Shown piece after piece: positions 11,886-24,300 of a stretch of 64,000 nt of DNA (positions within the stretch are counted from its first letter, which is position 1; each line of letters begins with the position of its first letter). The position numbers were made by a program, and so were the translations under genes. The DNA comes from Liolophura sinensis (Eukaryota > Mollusca > Polyplacophora > Chitonida > Chitonidae): NCBI RefSeq assembly GCF_032854445.1, contig NC_088302.1:1240001-1304000 (forward strand). The letters run 5' to 3'. Below the pieces are notes generated by a model. That model had not been told where the DNA came from and did no database searches. It saw only the letters and a program-made list of their open reading frames with translations.

Positions 11886-14075
11886 TACCTCCCTTTTTAG
11901 TGGACACAAGATGGCTATGCAGTTCCAGTACTCACTCATAGCAGGAGAGGAATAGATGTAGTGGGCACAAAATAGCAATGCAGCACTAGTACTCACTCAT
12001 AGCAGGAGAGGAACAGGTGTAGTGGACAAAATGGCAATGCAGTTCCAGTACTCACTCATAGCAGGAGAAGAATAGATGTAGTGGACACAAAATAGCAATG
12101 CAGCACTAGTACTCACTCATAGCAGGAGAGGAACAGGGGTAGTGAACAAAATGGCAATGCAGTACTAGTACTCACTCACAGCAGGAGAGGAACAGGTGTA
12201 GTGGACACAAAATGGCAATGCAGTACTAGTACTCACTCATAGCAGGACAGGAATAGATGTAGTGAACACAAAATGGCAATGCAGTACTAGTACTCACTCA
12301 TAGCAGGAGAGGAACAGGGGTAGTGGACACAAGATGACAATGCAGTACTAGTACTCACTCCTAGCAGGACAGGAATAGATGTAGTGGACACAAGATGGCA
12401 ATGCAGTAATAGTACTCACTCATAGCAGGACAGGAATAGATGTAGTGGACACAAGATGGCAATGCCGTACTAGTACTCACTCATAGCAGGAGAGGAATAG
12501 ATGTAGTGGACACAAGATGGCAATGCAGTACTAGTACTCACTCATAGCAGGAGAGAAATAGATGTAGTGGACACAAGATGGCAATGCCGTACTAGTACTC
12601 ACTCATAGCAGGAGAGGAATAGATGTAGTGGACACAAGATGGCAATGCAGTACTAGTACTCACTCATAGCAGGAGAGAAATAGATGTAGTGGACACAAGA
12701 TGGCAATGCAGTAATAGTACTCACTCATAGCAGGAGAGGAATAGATGTAGTGGACACAAAATGGCAATGCAGTACTAGTACTAACTCATAGCAGGAGACG
12801 AACAGGGGTAGTGGACACAAAATGGCAATGCAGTCCCAGTACTCACTCATAGCAGGAGAGGAACAGGGATAGTGGACACAAGATGGCAATGTAGTACTAG
12901 TATTCACTCATAGCAGGAGAGGAACAGGGGTAGTGGACACAAAATGGCAATGCAGTCCCAGTACTCACCCATAGCAGGAGAGGAACAGGGGTAGTGGACA
13001 CAAAATGGCAATGCAGTGCTAGTACTCACTCATAGCAGGAGAGGAACAGGTGTAGTGGACAAAATGGCAATGCAGTACTAGTACTCACTCATAGTAGGAG
13101 AGAAATAGATGTAGTGGACACAAGATGGCAATGCAGTACTAGTACTCACTCATAGCAGGAGAGGAACAGAGGTAGTGGATACAAAATGGCAATGCAGTGC
13201 TAGTACTCACCCATAGCAGGAGAGGAATAGATGTAGTGGACACAAAATGGCAATGCAGTACTAGTACTGACTCATAGTAGGAGAGAAATAGATGTAGTCG
13301 ACACAAGACGGCAATGCAGTACTAGTACTCACTCATAGCAGGAGAGGAACAGGGGTAGTGGACACAAAATGGCAATGCAGTCCCAGTACTCACTCATAGC
13401 AGGAGACGAACAGGGGTAGTGGACACAAAATGGCAATGCAGTCCCAGTACTCACTCATAGCAGGAGAGGAACAGGGGTAGTGGACACAAAATGGCAATGC
13501 AGTACTAGTACTCACTCATAGCAGGAGAGGAACAGGGACAGTGGACACAAGATGGCAATGCAGTACTAGTACTCACTCATAGCAGGACAGGAATAGATGT
13601 AGTGGACACAAGATGGCAATGCAGCACTAGTACTCACTCATAGCAGGACAGGAATAGATGTAGTGGACACAAGATGGCAATGCAGTACTAGTACTCACTC
13701 ATGGCAGAAGAGGAATAGATGTAGTGGACACAAGATGGCAATGCAGTACTAGTACTCACTCATAGCAGGAGAGGAACAGGGGTGGTGGACACAAGATGGC
13801 AATGCAGTACTAGTGCTCACTCATAGCAGGACAGGAATAGATGTAGTGGACACAAGATGGCAATGCAGTACTAGTACTCACTCATAGCAGGACAGGGATA
13901 GATGTAGTGGACACAAGATGGCAATGCAGTACTAGTACTCACTCATAGCAGGAGAGGAATAGATGTAGTGGACACAAGATGGCAATGCAGTACTAGTACT
14001 CACTCATAGCACAAGAGGAATAGATGTAGTGGACACAAAATGGCAATGCATTCTCGATCACTCATAGCAGGAGAG
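11886..14075. repeat. 61-bp minisatellite, about 36 copies
   Basis: Units of 61 bp read 'actcactcatagcaggagag', 'gaatagatgtagtggacaca', 'agatggcaatgcagtactagt'. Variants mix 'gaatagatgtag' and 'gaacaggggtag'. The array lies between the convergent ends of RRP8 and VAMP7. Confidence 0.96.
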
Positions 14076-14164
14076 GAACACAGAAATCACTAAGAAAGTT
14101 CCACAACAGAACACAAAACAAAATTAGATTATGCATGAGTTTCGATAGATTGCAAATCACAAAG

Positions 14165-14170
14165 TTTATT
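14165..14170 (-). terminator. Candidate VAMP7 poly(A) signal
   Basis: AATAAA on the minus strand within 'attttgtaaataaactttg'. If used, VAMP7 would have a 3' UTR of about 4.2 kb. This is inference: other weaker signals lie between here and the stop codon. Confidence 0.4.
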
Positions 14171-16204
14171 TACAAAATGTAGATATCTATACATAGAATG
14201 TACAAAAAAATAGGGACAGGCTGTATCACATGTTAATTATGTAGCAAATTATGTGCAAGGTGTGGGACAACACTGCTGTCCCACAGAACGGATTTGTCCA
14301 CTGAAGCCTGCACATAAATGACACCTTTTCAGCACCAAAGCAGAAATGATCACGTAGCACTAAACAGGACAAATCTTTACAATAATTCTGTTTTCTAACC
14401 TCAGACCAAATCATGGATTTAAGAATTAAGTTCTCGGCATGTGTCAAAATGCCATATTTTCATACATACAGCTTTGGTGTGGATGTGATGCATGTACATG
14501 TAATACAAATGTCTGTAGTTCAGAATTAAATAAAAACACCTGACAGCTTTGCTAGTCCTTCCAAAACATCTGATCTCTCCCAGGCGCAACTTGAACTTTT
14601 AACCAATAACAACACAGATAACATACCGCAATGCCTTAACCGTGACCTCATTGGGCTTCACCAGCCAAGACAGCTGAGATAAAGCATGGAAAACTCAACA
14701 TCCTACCAGATCCTGCTACTGAATTTCCCCAAATCAGATGTTATGTACATTACACTAAGATTACAATCGACAGATCTAATGATTTGACACATGATAAAGC
14801 TCTAAATCACCAATGCATCCTTCACAATGTAACACAGGGACTTTTGCTTTCAAATATACAAATCTTTAATTTGTGAACTAATTTGAGAGGTAAACACTGC
14901 TACATCGGCAAGCCAATAAAGCTTTCTAGTGCGCCTACCTATGGCAGTGTAGAATAGGTGGAGGTCATACATGAGGTATGCAAGCAAGATATTGTCACAA
15001 AACTAAAATAGGTGTGAACCAAAGAGCTTCAAAAAGTGGAAAGCCTGACAATGAGTCCTTATTAAATGCTGGAAATAGGTGGTGATCAACATAAGTAGAC
15101 TACGGTCCCTGAAATACATGTATATACACACACATATATACATATATATGGCATTGTCTATATATAGTAATGACATGTAGGATCCAGTTATTTACAGCCA
15201 ATGTGAAAATTATCGCATGAGTTCTGACTGACTGCTATATGGATCTGTGATCTTCTGATTGGTTAATACAATACACTGCAAAAAAAAAAGAAATGCAGGC
15301 CTTAACAGCACAGAACACACAGCTAGTAGTACACTATTGTTACCCTAAATTCTTCAACATCTGAATGTATACGTGACATACAGTTAAATGAATTCAATTT
15401 AGGTATACACATTATTTAATGGGTAAAGCAGAAAAATATGATATGCTCTCAAAAACATCATGTTAACATATGAAAAGTCAGAAAATTTACATTTATAATA
15501 CACTGAAAGTGACATAAAGTGTGTGATTCAACACCTAAAATAACTGATAAAATATTACTTTTGTTGTTAAAACTTTATACTTCCCTGTAGGACATCATCC
15601 TACCTTCCAAACCTCAAAACACCTGTCTAACATCAAAAGCGCTCTGAATCGGCAAAACGTGCAACTTCATCATAGTCAAAATTTAAGATCATTAATCGTA
15701 CAGGCCTATATACTGACATCAGTCATCTGTCTAATTTAAATTGCATTCCATGTCCTTTAGGATATATAGGCTTATAATATATGCTCTGGCTTGTAATGTT
15801 AATATAATAGTCACAGCCACTATACACTTTACATACAGTGACTTCTGGAAATATCAGCTGAGCAAACAATTACAATACAAATGTACAGCGACATGAATTA
15901 TCACAATAATCAGGTCCTGTACAAAAAGCTGACTCGTACATTCTCATACATATATACACACAACATGTAAATATGTGCATGCTCTGTACAGAAGTCTATC
16001 TGAATACCATAAGCTACTGATGAGTACATGTACTGCATAACAACAGCCTGCTAATGTGAGAGATGGACAAATACCCAGGTGTTTTCATATGCGAGAGATA
16101 CTGGTATATGCATGCACATAAGCCATACTAGCCTTGCTTAAGTATACAGGCAATAAAAAGTAAGGATTAACATAAAAGTTGCATACACAATTATGGTTAT
16201 CCTT

Positions 16205-16390
16205 ACAGAATACCTTTATGTTTAGGTAGTGTTTACCTTGTACTATGATGTTTAGGGTAGCGTTTACATTGTACCATGGTGCTTAGGTAGTGTTTACATT
16301 GTACTATGATGTTTAAGGTAAGGTTTACATTGTACTATGATGTTTAGGGTAGCATTTTCATTGTACTATCATGTTTAAGTCATCATTAAA
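16205..16390. repeat. Degenerate repeat of about 41 bp
   Basis: Four to five recognisable units of the 'tagtgtttacattgtactat', 'gatgtttaggg' type. More eroded copies follow to about 16745. Confidence 0.75.
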
Positions 16391-17042
16391 AAAGTTCCTT
16401 GAGCTTCAAAAAAAATTTTATTCGAATGTTAATTTCTTTCAAATCCATATCTTCTTTTTGACCCACACTAAAAAGAAAAACAGAGGGTCTGGATTTGCCT
16501 AACATAGAATTTTGAATGATGGCAATTGGGTTGTGTGTACTTTATATTGTGATGTTTATGGTTAAACATCACAACATAGTATGAAGTTAACATCATACTG
16601 TGATGTTCGGGGTCATGTTTACTTTATATTGTGCTGGTTACGGTAGTGTTTAAGTCATACCAGGATGTTTAGTGTAGAGTTTACACTATAATGTGATTTA
16701 TGGAGAAGCGATTACATTATACTCTGATGTTTAGGATAGTGTTTCATTCTCAGCCCCTCACAGCATTGCCATGATACATGCCCTAACAACAATTCAAGAC
16801 ACTTTCACATCCTAAAATCTATAAACCAAAGTCTTAATACTGTAGACTGTTTCATTTGATTAGGAAAGATCACAGTATTGTCATTCTGACACCTCACCCC
16901 AACAAACATTTCACTGTACAGCATGATGATCATAGCTGACAATTAAAATATTGCAAAACCGAATGAATGAATGTACATTTAGGTCATGGCAGAATTTCTA
17001 TACATAAGTTATATACAAACATCAGCTCGCAATTCTACATTC

Positions 17043-17935
17043 TTAATACCCCAACCCCACTGCCTATGTGGGGTGGTTTTGACCAGTATAGAATCAGGAT
17101 ACCAATATCCCAACCCCACTGCCTATGTGGGGTGGTTTTGACCAGTATAGAATCAGGATACCAATATCCCAACCCCACTGCCTATGTGGGGTGGTTTTGA
17201 CCAGTATAGAATCAGGATATTAATATCCCAACCCCACTGCCTATCTGGGGTGGTTTTGACCAGTATAGAATCAGGATACCAACATCCCGACCCCACTGCC
17301 TATTTTGGGTGGTTTTGACCAGTATAGAATCAGGATACCAATATCCCAACCCCACTGCCTATCTGGGGTGGTTTTGACCAGTATAGAATCAGGATACCAA
17401 CATCCCGACCCCACTGCCTATCTTGGGTGGTTTTGACCAGTATAGAATCAGGATACCAATATCCCAACCCCACTGCCTATCTGGGGTGGTTTTGACCAGT
17501 ATAGAATCAGGATACCAACATCCCAACCCCACTGCCTATCTTGGGTGGTTTTGACCAGTATAGAATCAGGATATTAATATCCCAACCCCACTGCCTATCT
17601 GGGGTGGTTTTGACCAGTATAGAATCAGGATACCAACATCCCAACCCCACTGCCTATTTTGGGTGGTTTTGACCAGTATAGAATCAGGATACCAATATCC
17701 CAACCCCACTGCCTATCTGGGGTGGTTTTGACCAGTATAGAATCAGGATACCAACATCCCAACCCCACTGCCTATCTTGGGTGGTTTTGACCAGTATAGA
17801 ATCAGGATATTAATATCCCAACCCCACTGCCTATCTGGGGTGGTTTTGACCAGTATAGAATCAGGATACCAACATCCCAACCCCACTGCCTATTTTGGGT
17901 GGTTTTGACCAGTATAGAATCAGGACACCAATATG
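17043..17935. repeat. 59-bp minisatellite with hairpin-forming core, about 15 copies
   Basis: Units of 59 bp: 'aaccccactgcctatgtggg', 'gtggttttgaccagtataga', 'atcaggataccaatatccc'. In the first units ACCCCAC and GTGGGGT are perfectly complementary across a 7-base loop. Later units carry 'tcttgggtgg' or 'ttttgggtgg', which breaks the stem. Two unit types alternate, a sign of dimer-wise expansion. Confidence 0.95.
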
Positions 17936-18352
17936 CCCACCCTACTGGACTTAGTCAGATAACAAGCAGCTACTGACTAGAGGCATCTAAGAGTAGAAAA
18001 TAAATATGGGAATGTACATATTGTCGAAACTGACAAGGTTGCAATTTGGCGCATATTCATTCTGATCTCTACTTACCACAGTAAAATCACACAAATTTTG
18101 CAGACAAATTTGACATTACATAAATGAGCTAATTATCATACAAATGTGTGTCTGATGGAGCTTTTAATACAATATTAGATAAAAATGGCAGGTATGGATT
18201 GAAGAATTCAGGCGCATTTACAAACTCGGCACAATTCTTCACAACCCAGACTAAAATACTGCCCTGTCTATCCCTGGAGTCCATTTGCAGTCTTTCTGCT
18301 CCAAGACTCAATGACAGCAATTTCTCCCACAACACAAATAGCACAGGCAGGT

Positions 18353-21300
18353 TCACTTCCTTGTACATGGCCAATCTAAACCCCCACATGCCGCTGACAC
18401 AATAAAGTATATTATAACCTGCAGAAGAGATTAAAACAAAAAAGTTTATTTTGAGGATAGAGGGGGCAGGTATTATAAGAAAAATGTGCACAAATTATTT
18501 CTTGTCAGAATCAATACATATAACTAAAGGATAGTGCTTTATTTTGGCAAAGGTTCTGACTAAAAGGCCAACTGATTAGGGGAGATAACTAGATGTACTT
18601 TCACACATCCACTAGGATGAAGAAATCTTCAATTAGCATTGGATATAGGATAAATACATTTTTGAGAACAAACAATCGGACATAAGTGAAATGATGAAGC
18701 TCATTTAGATCAAAAATCAAGTGGTGGTACTTACTATGACAATAACAACAATGATTACTGTGAGTTTGATGTTTTTCCACCAGAGAGATCGTGCAAGATT
18801 CCGACTGGTTTTCTTGAAAGTGACTGCCTGCAATATAGAACAGTCCACATCATCAGATGATGGCAATTTAAACACAGAACTAGACAGACAACTTTGCACC
18901 ACATTAATGCACTGACAGCGACAATCTACCCCATTCTCATGCAGGCTTCCTCTCCCGCCATATTTGGGAGGCCTCCCATCTGAGTACAGCGTAAAACACC
19001 AAAGAAATCAGTAAATCTACCTCATATCCTTACCTTACCAGAATGACAACTGCACTAATACATGGATAAATGTCACCATAATCTCCCTCATACCCTTACC
19101 TCACTTCAATGACAACTTTGTACTGCACTAATCCACTGATACATGTCACCATAATCTGCCTCATGCCCTTATCTCACTTCAATGACAACTTTGTACTGCA
19201 CTAATACACTGATACACGTCACCATAATCTACCTCATGCCCTTACCTCACTGGAATGACAACTTTGTACTGCACTAATACACGTCACCATAATCTACCTC
19301 ATACCCTTACCTCACCTCAATGACAATTTTGCACTGCACAAATCCACTGATACACGTCACCATAATCTGCCTCATAACCTTACCTCACTTCAATGACAAC
19401 TTTGTACAGCACTGATACACGTCACCATAATCTGCCTCATACCCTTACCTCACTGGAATGACAACTTTGTATAGCACTAATACACGTCACCATAATCTAC
19501 CTCATACCCTTACCTCACTGGAATGACAACTCTGTACTGCACAAATCCACTGATACACCTCACCATAATCTGCCTCATACTCTTACCTCACTTCAATGAC
19601 AACTTTGTATAGCACGGATACACGTCACCATAATCTACCTCATACCCTTATCTCACTTCAATGACAACTTTGTATAACACTAATACACGTCACCATAATC
19701 TACCTCATACCCTTACCTCACTTCAATGACAACTTTGTATAACACTAATACACGTCACCATAATCTACCTCATACCCTTACCTCACTTCAATGACAACTT
19801 TGTATAGCACTGATACACGACACCATAATCTGCCTCATACCCTTACCTCACTGGAATGACAACTTTGTTTAGCACTGATATATGTCACCATAATCTACCT
19901 CATACCCTTACCTCACTGAAATGACAACTTTGTTTAGCGCTGATACACGTCACCATAATCTACCTCATGCCTTTCCCTCACTGGAATGACAACTCTGTAT
20001 AGCACTAATCCACGTCACCATAATCTGCCTCATACCCTTACCTTGCTGGTTTAAAGCTAAACTTTAAGTGTAAAATATACACTGGCTTGACCTGTACTAC
20101 AGATCAGTCAACTGCTTAAGTCTGGCTAGACAAATCCATGGGAAAGTCCTCTTACCTCTCGTTTAGAGTGAATGGAAATGTAAATATTTAAAAAAAATAA
20201 TAGTAACTTACTCCATCAGCAAGATCTTCAGTTTTGTCAATTAAAAGTTCAAGACGCTCCCCTCTGTCAGCTATCGCATCTGTAAATACATAAATCCAGT
20301 AATATAAAAATCTGCCAATTAAATTAAAATAAAACTCACCTGTGAAAACCACTAAAGACATTTTACAAAGACTGTACAGCAGGTAAGTAAGACACCATGC
20401 TTTAGTCCAATATATCATTAACTTTTCACAGACACAGCTCGAACAAACTGATCTTCCTCACAGCAGTATTTCAGTTACTTACCAATATTTTTTACCATAA
20501 TTCCCTTGAGTTCATCAACCTGTCCTTCAACTTTTTCCAGCTTTTCTGCACCTTCTCTTGAGTCAGAAAAGTGTCTCTAAAACACAGAATAGTTCACCCA
20601 ATGAATGGAACAGAATCAATGGTAACCACTTTCCTTTCAGGCCTCAATCCACAAGGTGCCTTTATCCGGTGTATGTATACTTTAACAAAGTCCACTCACA
20701 TTACCAGGAGCTATTTTCAACCATATTTTATTAATTAGACTAGTTTTCAATTCCACAGTTCAGAATTTTTCACTTGCCTGTACATAATCAGTAAGGTTCA
20801 CAGGTGGAGTGAAGAACATATTTCTTTTCTTAAATTTTATGAGAATCCAAATGGATTTTTATAAATTTGTCTCACAGAAATCCAATTTTAGATTCCTTTA
20901 TATTCAAATTGTTCTTTAATACCATTTATCAACTGCAAATAACACAAATAAATACTTAATTCTCCAGACAGCTACAGATCTTACTGATCAAACAAGTATT
21001 TTTTTTTTCAGTAATTAACCTTGGCATTTACCATAAACAATGTATAGCCTGATCAGATGCAACCTCCACCCATGATAACCTCTACCCATGATAACCTCCA
21101 CCTCCAACCATGATAACCTCCACCCATGATAACCTCCACCTCCACCCATGATAACCTCCTCCACCCATGATAACCTCCTCCACCCATGATAACCTCCTCC
21201 CATGATAACCTCCTCCACCAATGATAACCTCCACCCATGATAACCTCCTCCCATGATAACCACCTCCACCCATGATAACCTCCACCCATGATAACCTCCT

Positions 21301-24300
21301 CCACCAATGATAACCTCCACCAATGATAACCAACAACGGTGACTGTTTACAACAGTTCAGTGCTTACCATTTGTGCTGCAAGGACTCTGGAGAACTCACT
21401 GTTCATGGCATACGGGAGAGCTGTCTGTGCACGCGTCCCATACTGAGTTATAAACCTGTCACAATCACACACAACGCCTTTACATATACATATATATACA
21501 AGTATCAGACCAAAACTAAAGCAAGAATGCTGGTGGGTATATCAAGGCTTAAAGTACGAGTATATTGACAAAAAAAATCTTTTTTTTTTGAAGATTTCTT
21601 GTCATTTTACTGAAGAAGTACAAAACCCACTGTACCTTCTCCATAATTACAGACACTCGCTAACTGAGACACACTGGAAGATTACAGACACTCGCTAACT
21701 GAGACACACTGGAAGATTACAGACACTCGCTAACTGAGACACACTGGAAGATTACAGACACTTGGTAACTGAGACACACTGGAAGATTACAGACACTCGC
21801 TAACTGAGACACACTGGAAGATTACAGACACTCGGTAACTGAGACACACTGGAAGATTACAGACACTCGCTAACTGAGACACACTGGAAGATTACAGACA
21901 CTTGGTAACTGAGACACACTGGAAGATTACAGACACTCGCTAACTGAGACACACTGGAAGATTACAGACACTCGCTAACTGAGACACACTGGAAGATTAC
22001 AGACACTCGCTAACTGAGACACACTGGAAGATTATAGACACTCGCTAACTGAGACACACTGGAAGTAAGCGGGTAGATCGCAGATATCGCCTGCGAAGGG
22101 CTCACAGTGGGTGATACTGGCTGGCCTATAAAGCCAGCCTTTCCTGACAGCTTGTACACAGCAATTCACAATGTCATTTTTCAGCATGAACACTTGTTTA
22201 AAAAAACATAAAAGACAAAAATACTGATACCGGAACATCAACAAAGTGAAAATATCTCTTTGCCATTTCCTTACCCAAAACTCTTAGCATGCCGTTTTCC
22301 ACACTGTGTTTTACAAACTATACTATCCGATATTTGAAGTCAGATATAAGAACATTCAACACTAACGCATTAAGCCTCCACAGGATTGTCTTAAATCTAC
22401 TGATCGCTTGTCTTGCCCACTCACGTTTGGGGCCCATACAAGAATGCAACATGGATAATTTAATTCATTGAATTAACAATGCCGCCTTGCAAATGTGGAC
22501 GAACATCCGTAGTACGCATGTGCGACTGGTAGGTAGACTTCCCATTAATAACTGACCACATGTCTACCTTGGCAGGAACATGACATAAATCTGATAGCCA
22601 AGTCTCAATGAGGGGAGCGAGGGGTGGGTGCCGTCTTTAGATTAATTTTAAAAAGTTAGTTTGTAACATATTACCAATAAAAGTTAGAAGTGCATGCACA
22701 TTCATGTATACATTTCATTTAATTAGCTAAACCGTGATTTATACTTTTCTTACGTACCAGATGACCTTGAGGAAAATCGATCTCTGAGTATATACGTTTT
22801 GCTCAGAAAGGCATTGCTAATTTGACAGAAAGTATATAAACGATGTTCACCCAGAAAACAAAGCCTGATTTCACAGCTTGTACCTTTGCCACTCATAATA
22901 TATTTTTAAGCAACTTTCCCATATTATCTGCATGCCAACAGGTACATATATTGGTGAATGAATGATTTCCTACTGTGAAAAAACTTTTCAACCAGGTTTT
23001 ATTTTTATGTGACTTTTAATTCACGGGAAGCAGTGCTTGATCAGTGGGAGTCTTCAACACCGTGCTTCATCTGGATGGTGACTACTCAGTGAATGAATCT
23101 CAAAGCGCTGTTTATCTAACTTGGATTAGTCAATCACCCCTATGGTGAATGGGACAGTCTCCATGTGCCTGGCTCACAGTATCAGTTGAGTCCACCTATT
23201 AAAATCACTAGGGGTTACAAATGCTCAGACACTAACTTTGTTATTATCGGGTTTCTGTCCAAAATTTCTTCTTACTACATCTGACGTTTGCAAAATATGT
23301 TAGTATTTTCCATGCAGTAAATCAAAAAAAAAAATACACCACATGTACAATTCTAGTGCTGTTTATGAGACTACATGTATGTACTTTTCGGCTGTAAACC
23401 CCAACTTTCAGCCGGGTCATAGGTTGTTTTGGAAATTGGCCTGATGATCACTGACCTAGAATGCCCTTATTGGTTGACGGCTGGTGTACGAACGTCTGTT
23501 TCGACGCACAAACATGACAGATTTTCCAGCTAACCCACACCACATGATGTTGTGAAAGAAATAGCTGCAAAAGTGAAAGAACTGTTACCGAAGACCTTAA
23601 AGGTGGTTATTCGCTAGATATTTCACATTCTCACTGAAGAGCCCAAATGTTGAATGTATCACATACAGGACCTGTAGGCCTACGACCATGTGGCCCAAAT
23701 ACAGGCAGAGGCAGGGTTCCATCTTGCAAAGTACCAGTAATCGTACAGTTTGCTGGAACAGTAACGGTAATTACAAACAAATGCTTAGTCCATCTGCATG
23801 GAATTGCCATTATTTTTTTAGAGATCCCGTTCGGGATCTCTATTGGAATTGTTCTGTTTTTTCTTATTAGGGATCCCGTTCTCCCGAACGGGATCCCTAT
23901 TGTTATTCTTCTGTTTTTTCTTATTATTATTATTTTTTTTTCACCGACCTTGTTAGCAGGAGAACTCCAACACCGTTCAACATAGAAGTCTGAAAATCTG
24001 TACACATAATTTGGCGGAGATTTTCCAGGGGTATATTTTTTACTTTTTTTTTATGTCACATGGTTCGGACGCCATATTGGATTTTGTGTAAAATCTTTAA
24101 AAATCTTCTTCTCAAGAACCACTGAACTGATCGTTTTCAAATTTGACATGCAGCTAGAAGGTCACGAGTTACAAAAAGTTTGCAAAAATGGTTTACTTCC
24201 GGTCAAAACTCTGGAAGCTCGCCACTGGTCGAAGTTGTGACAAAAAGTTCTGAAATTTCAATTTTTCTCCACATATTCTGGTGTATTTTGAGCTGCTGAT

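Larger units (their letters stand above)
14171..18352 (-). other. Presumed long 3' UTR / 3' flank of VAMP7
   Basis: AT-rich DNA with no exon-like reading frame, between the VAMP7 stop at 18353 and the AATAAA at 14165-14170. It contains the 59-bp array at 17043-17935 and a worn, roughly 41-bp tandem repeat ('tttacattgtactatgatg', 'tttagggtagcg') at about 16205-16390 that fades out by 16745. Transcript data would show whether this is UTR. Confidence 0.45.
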
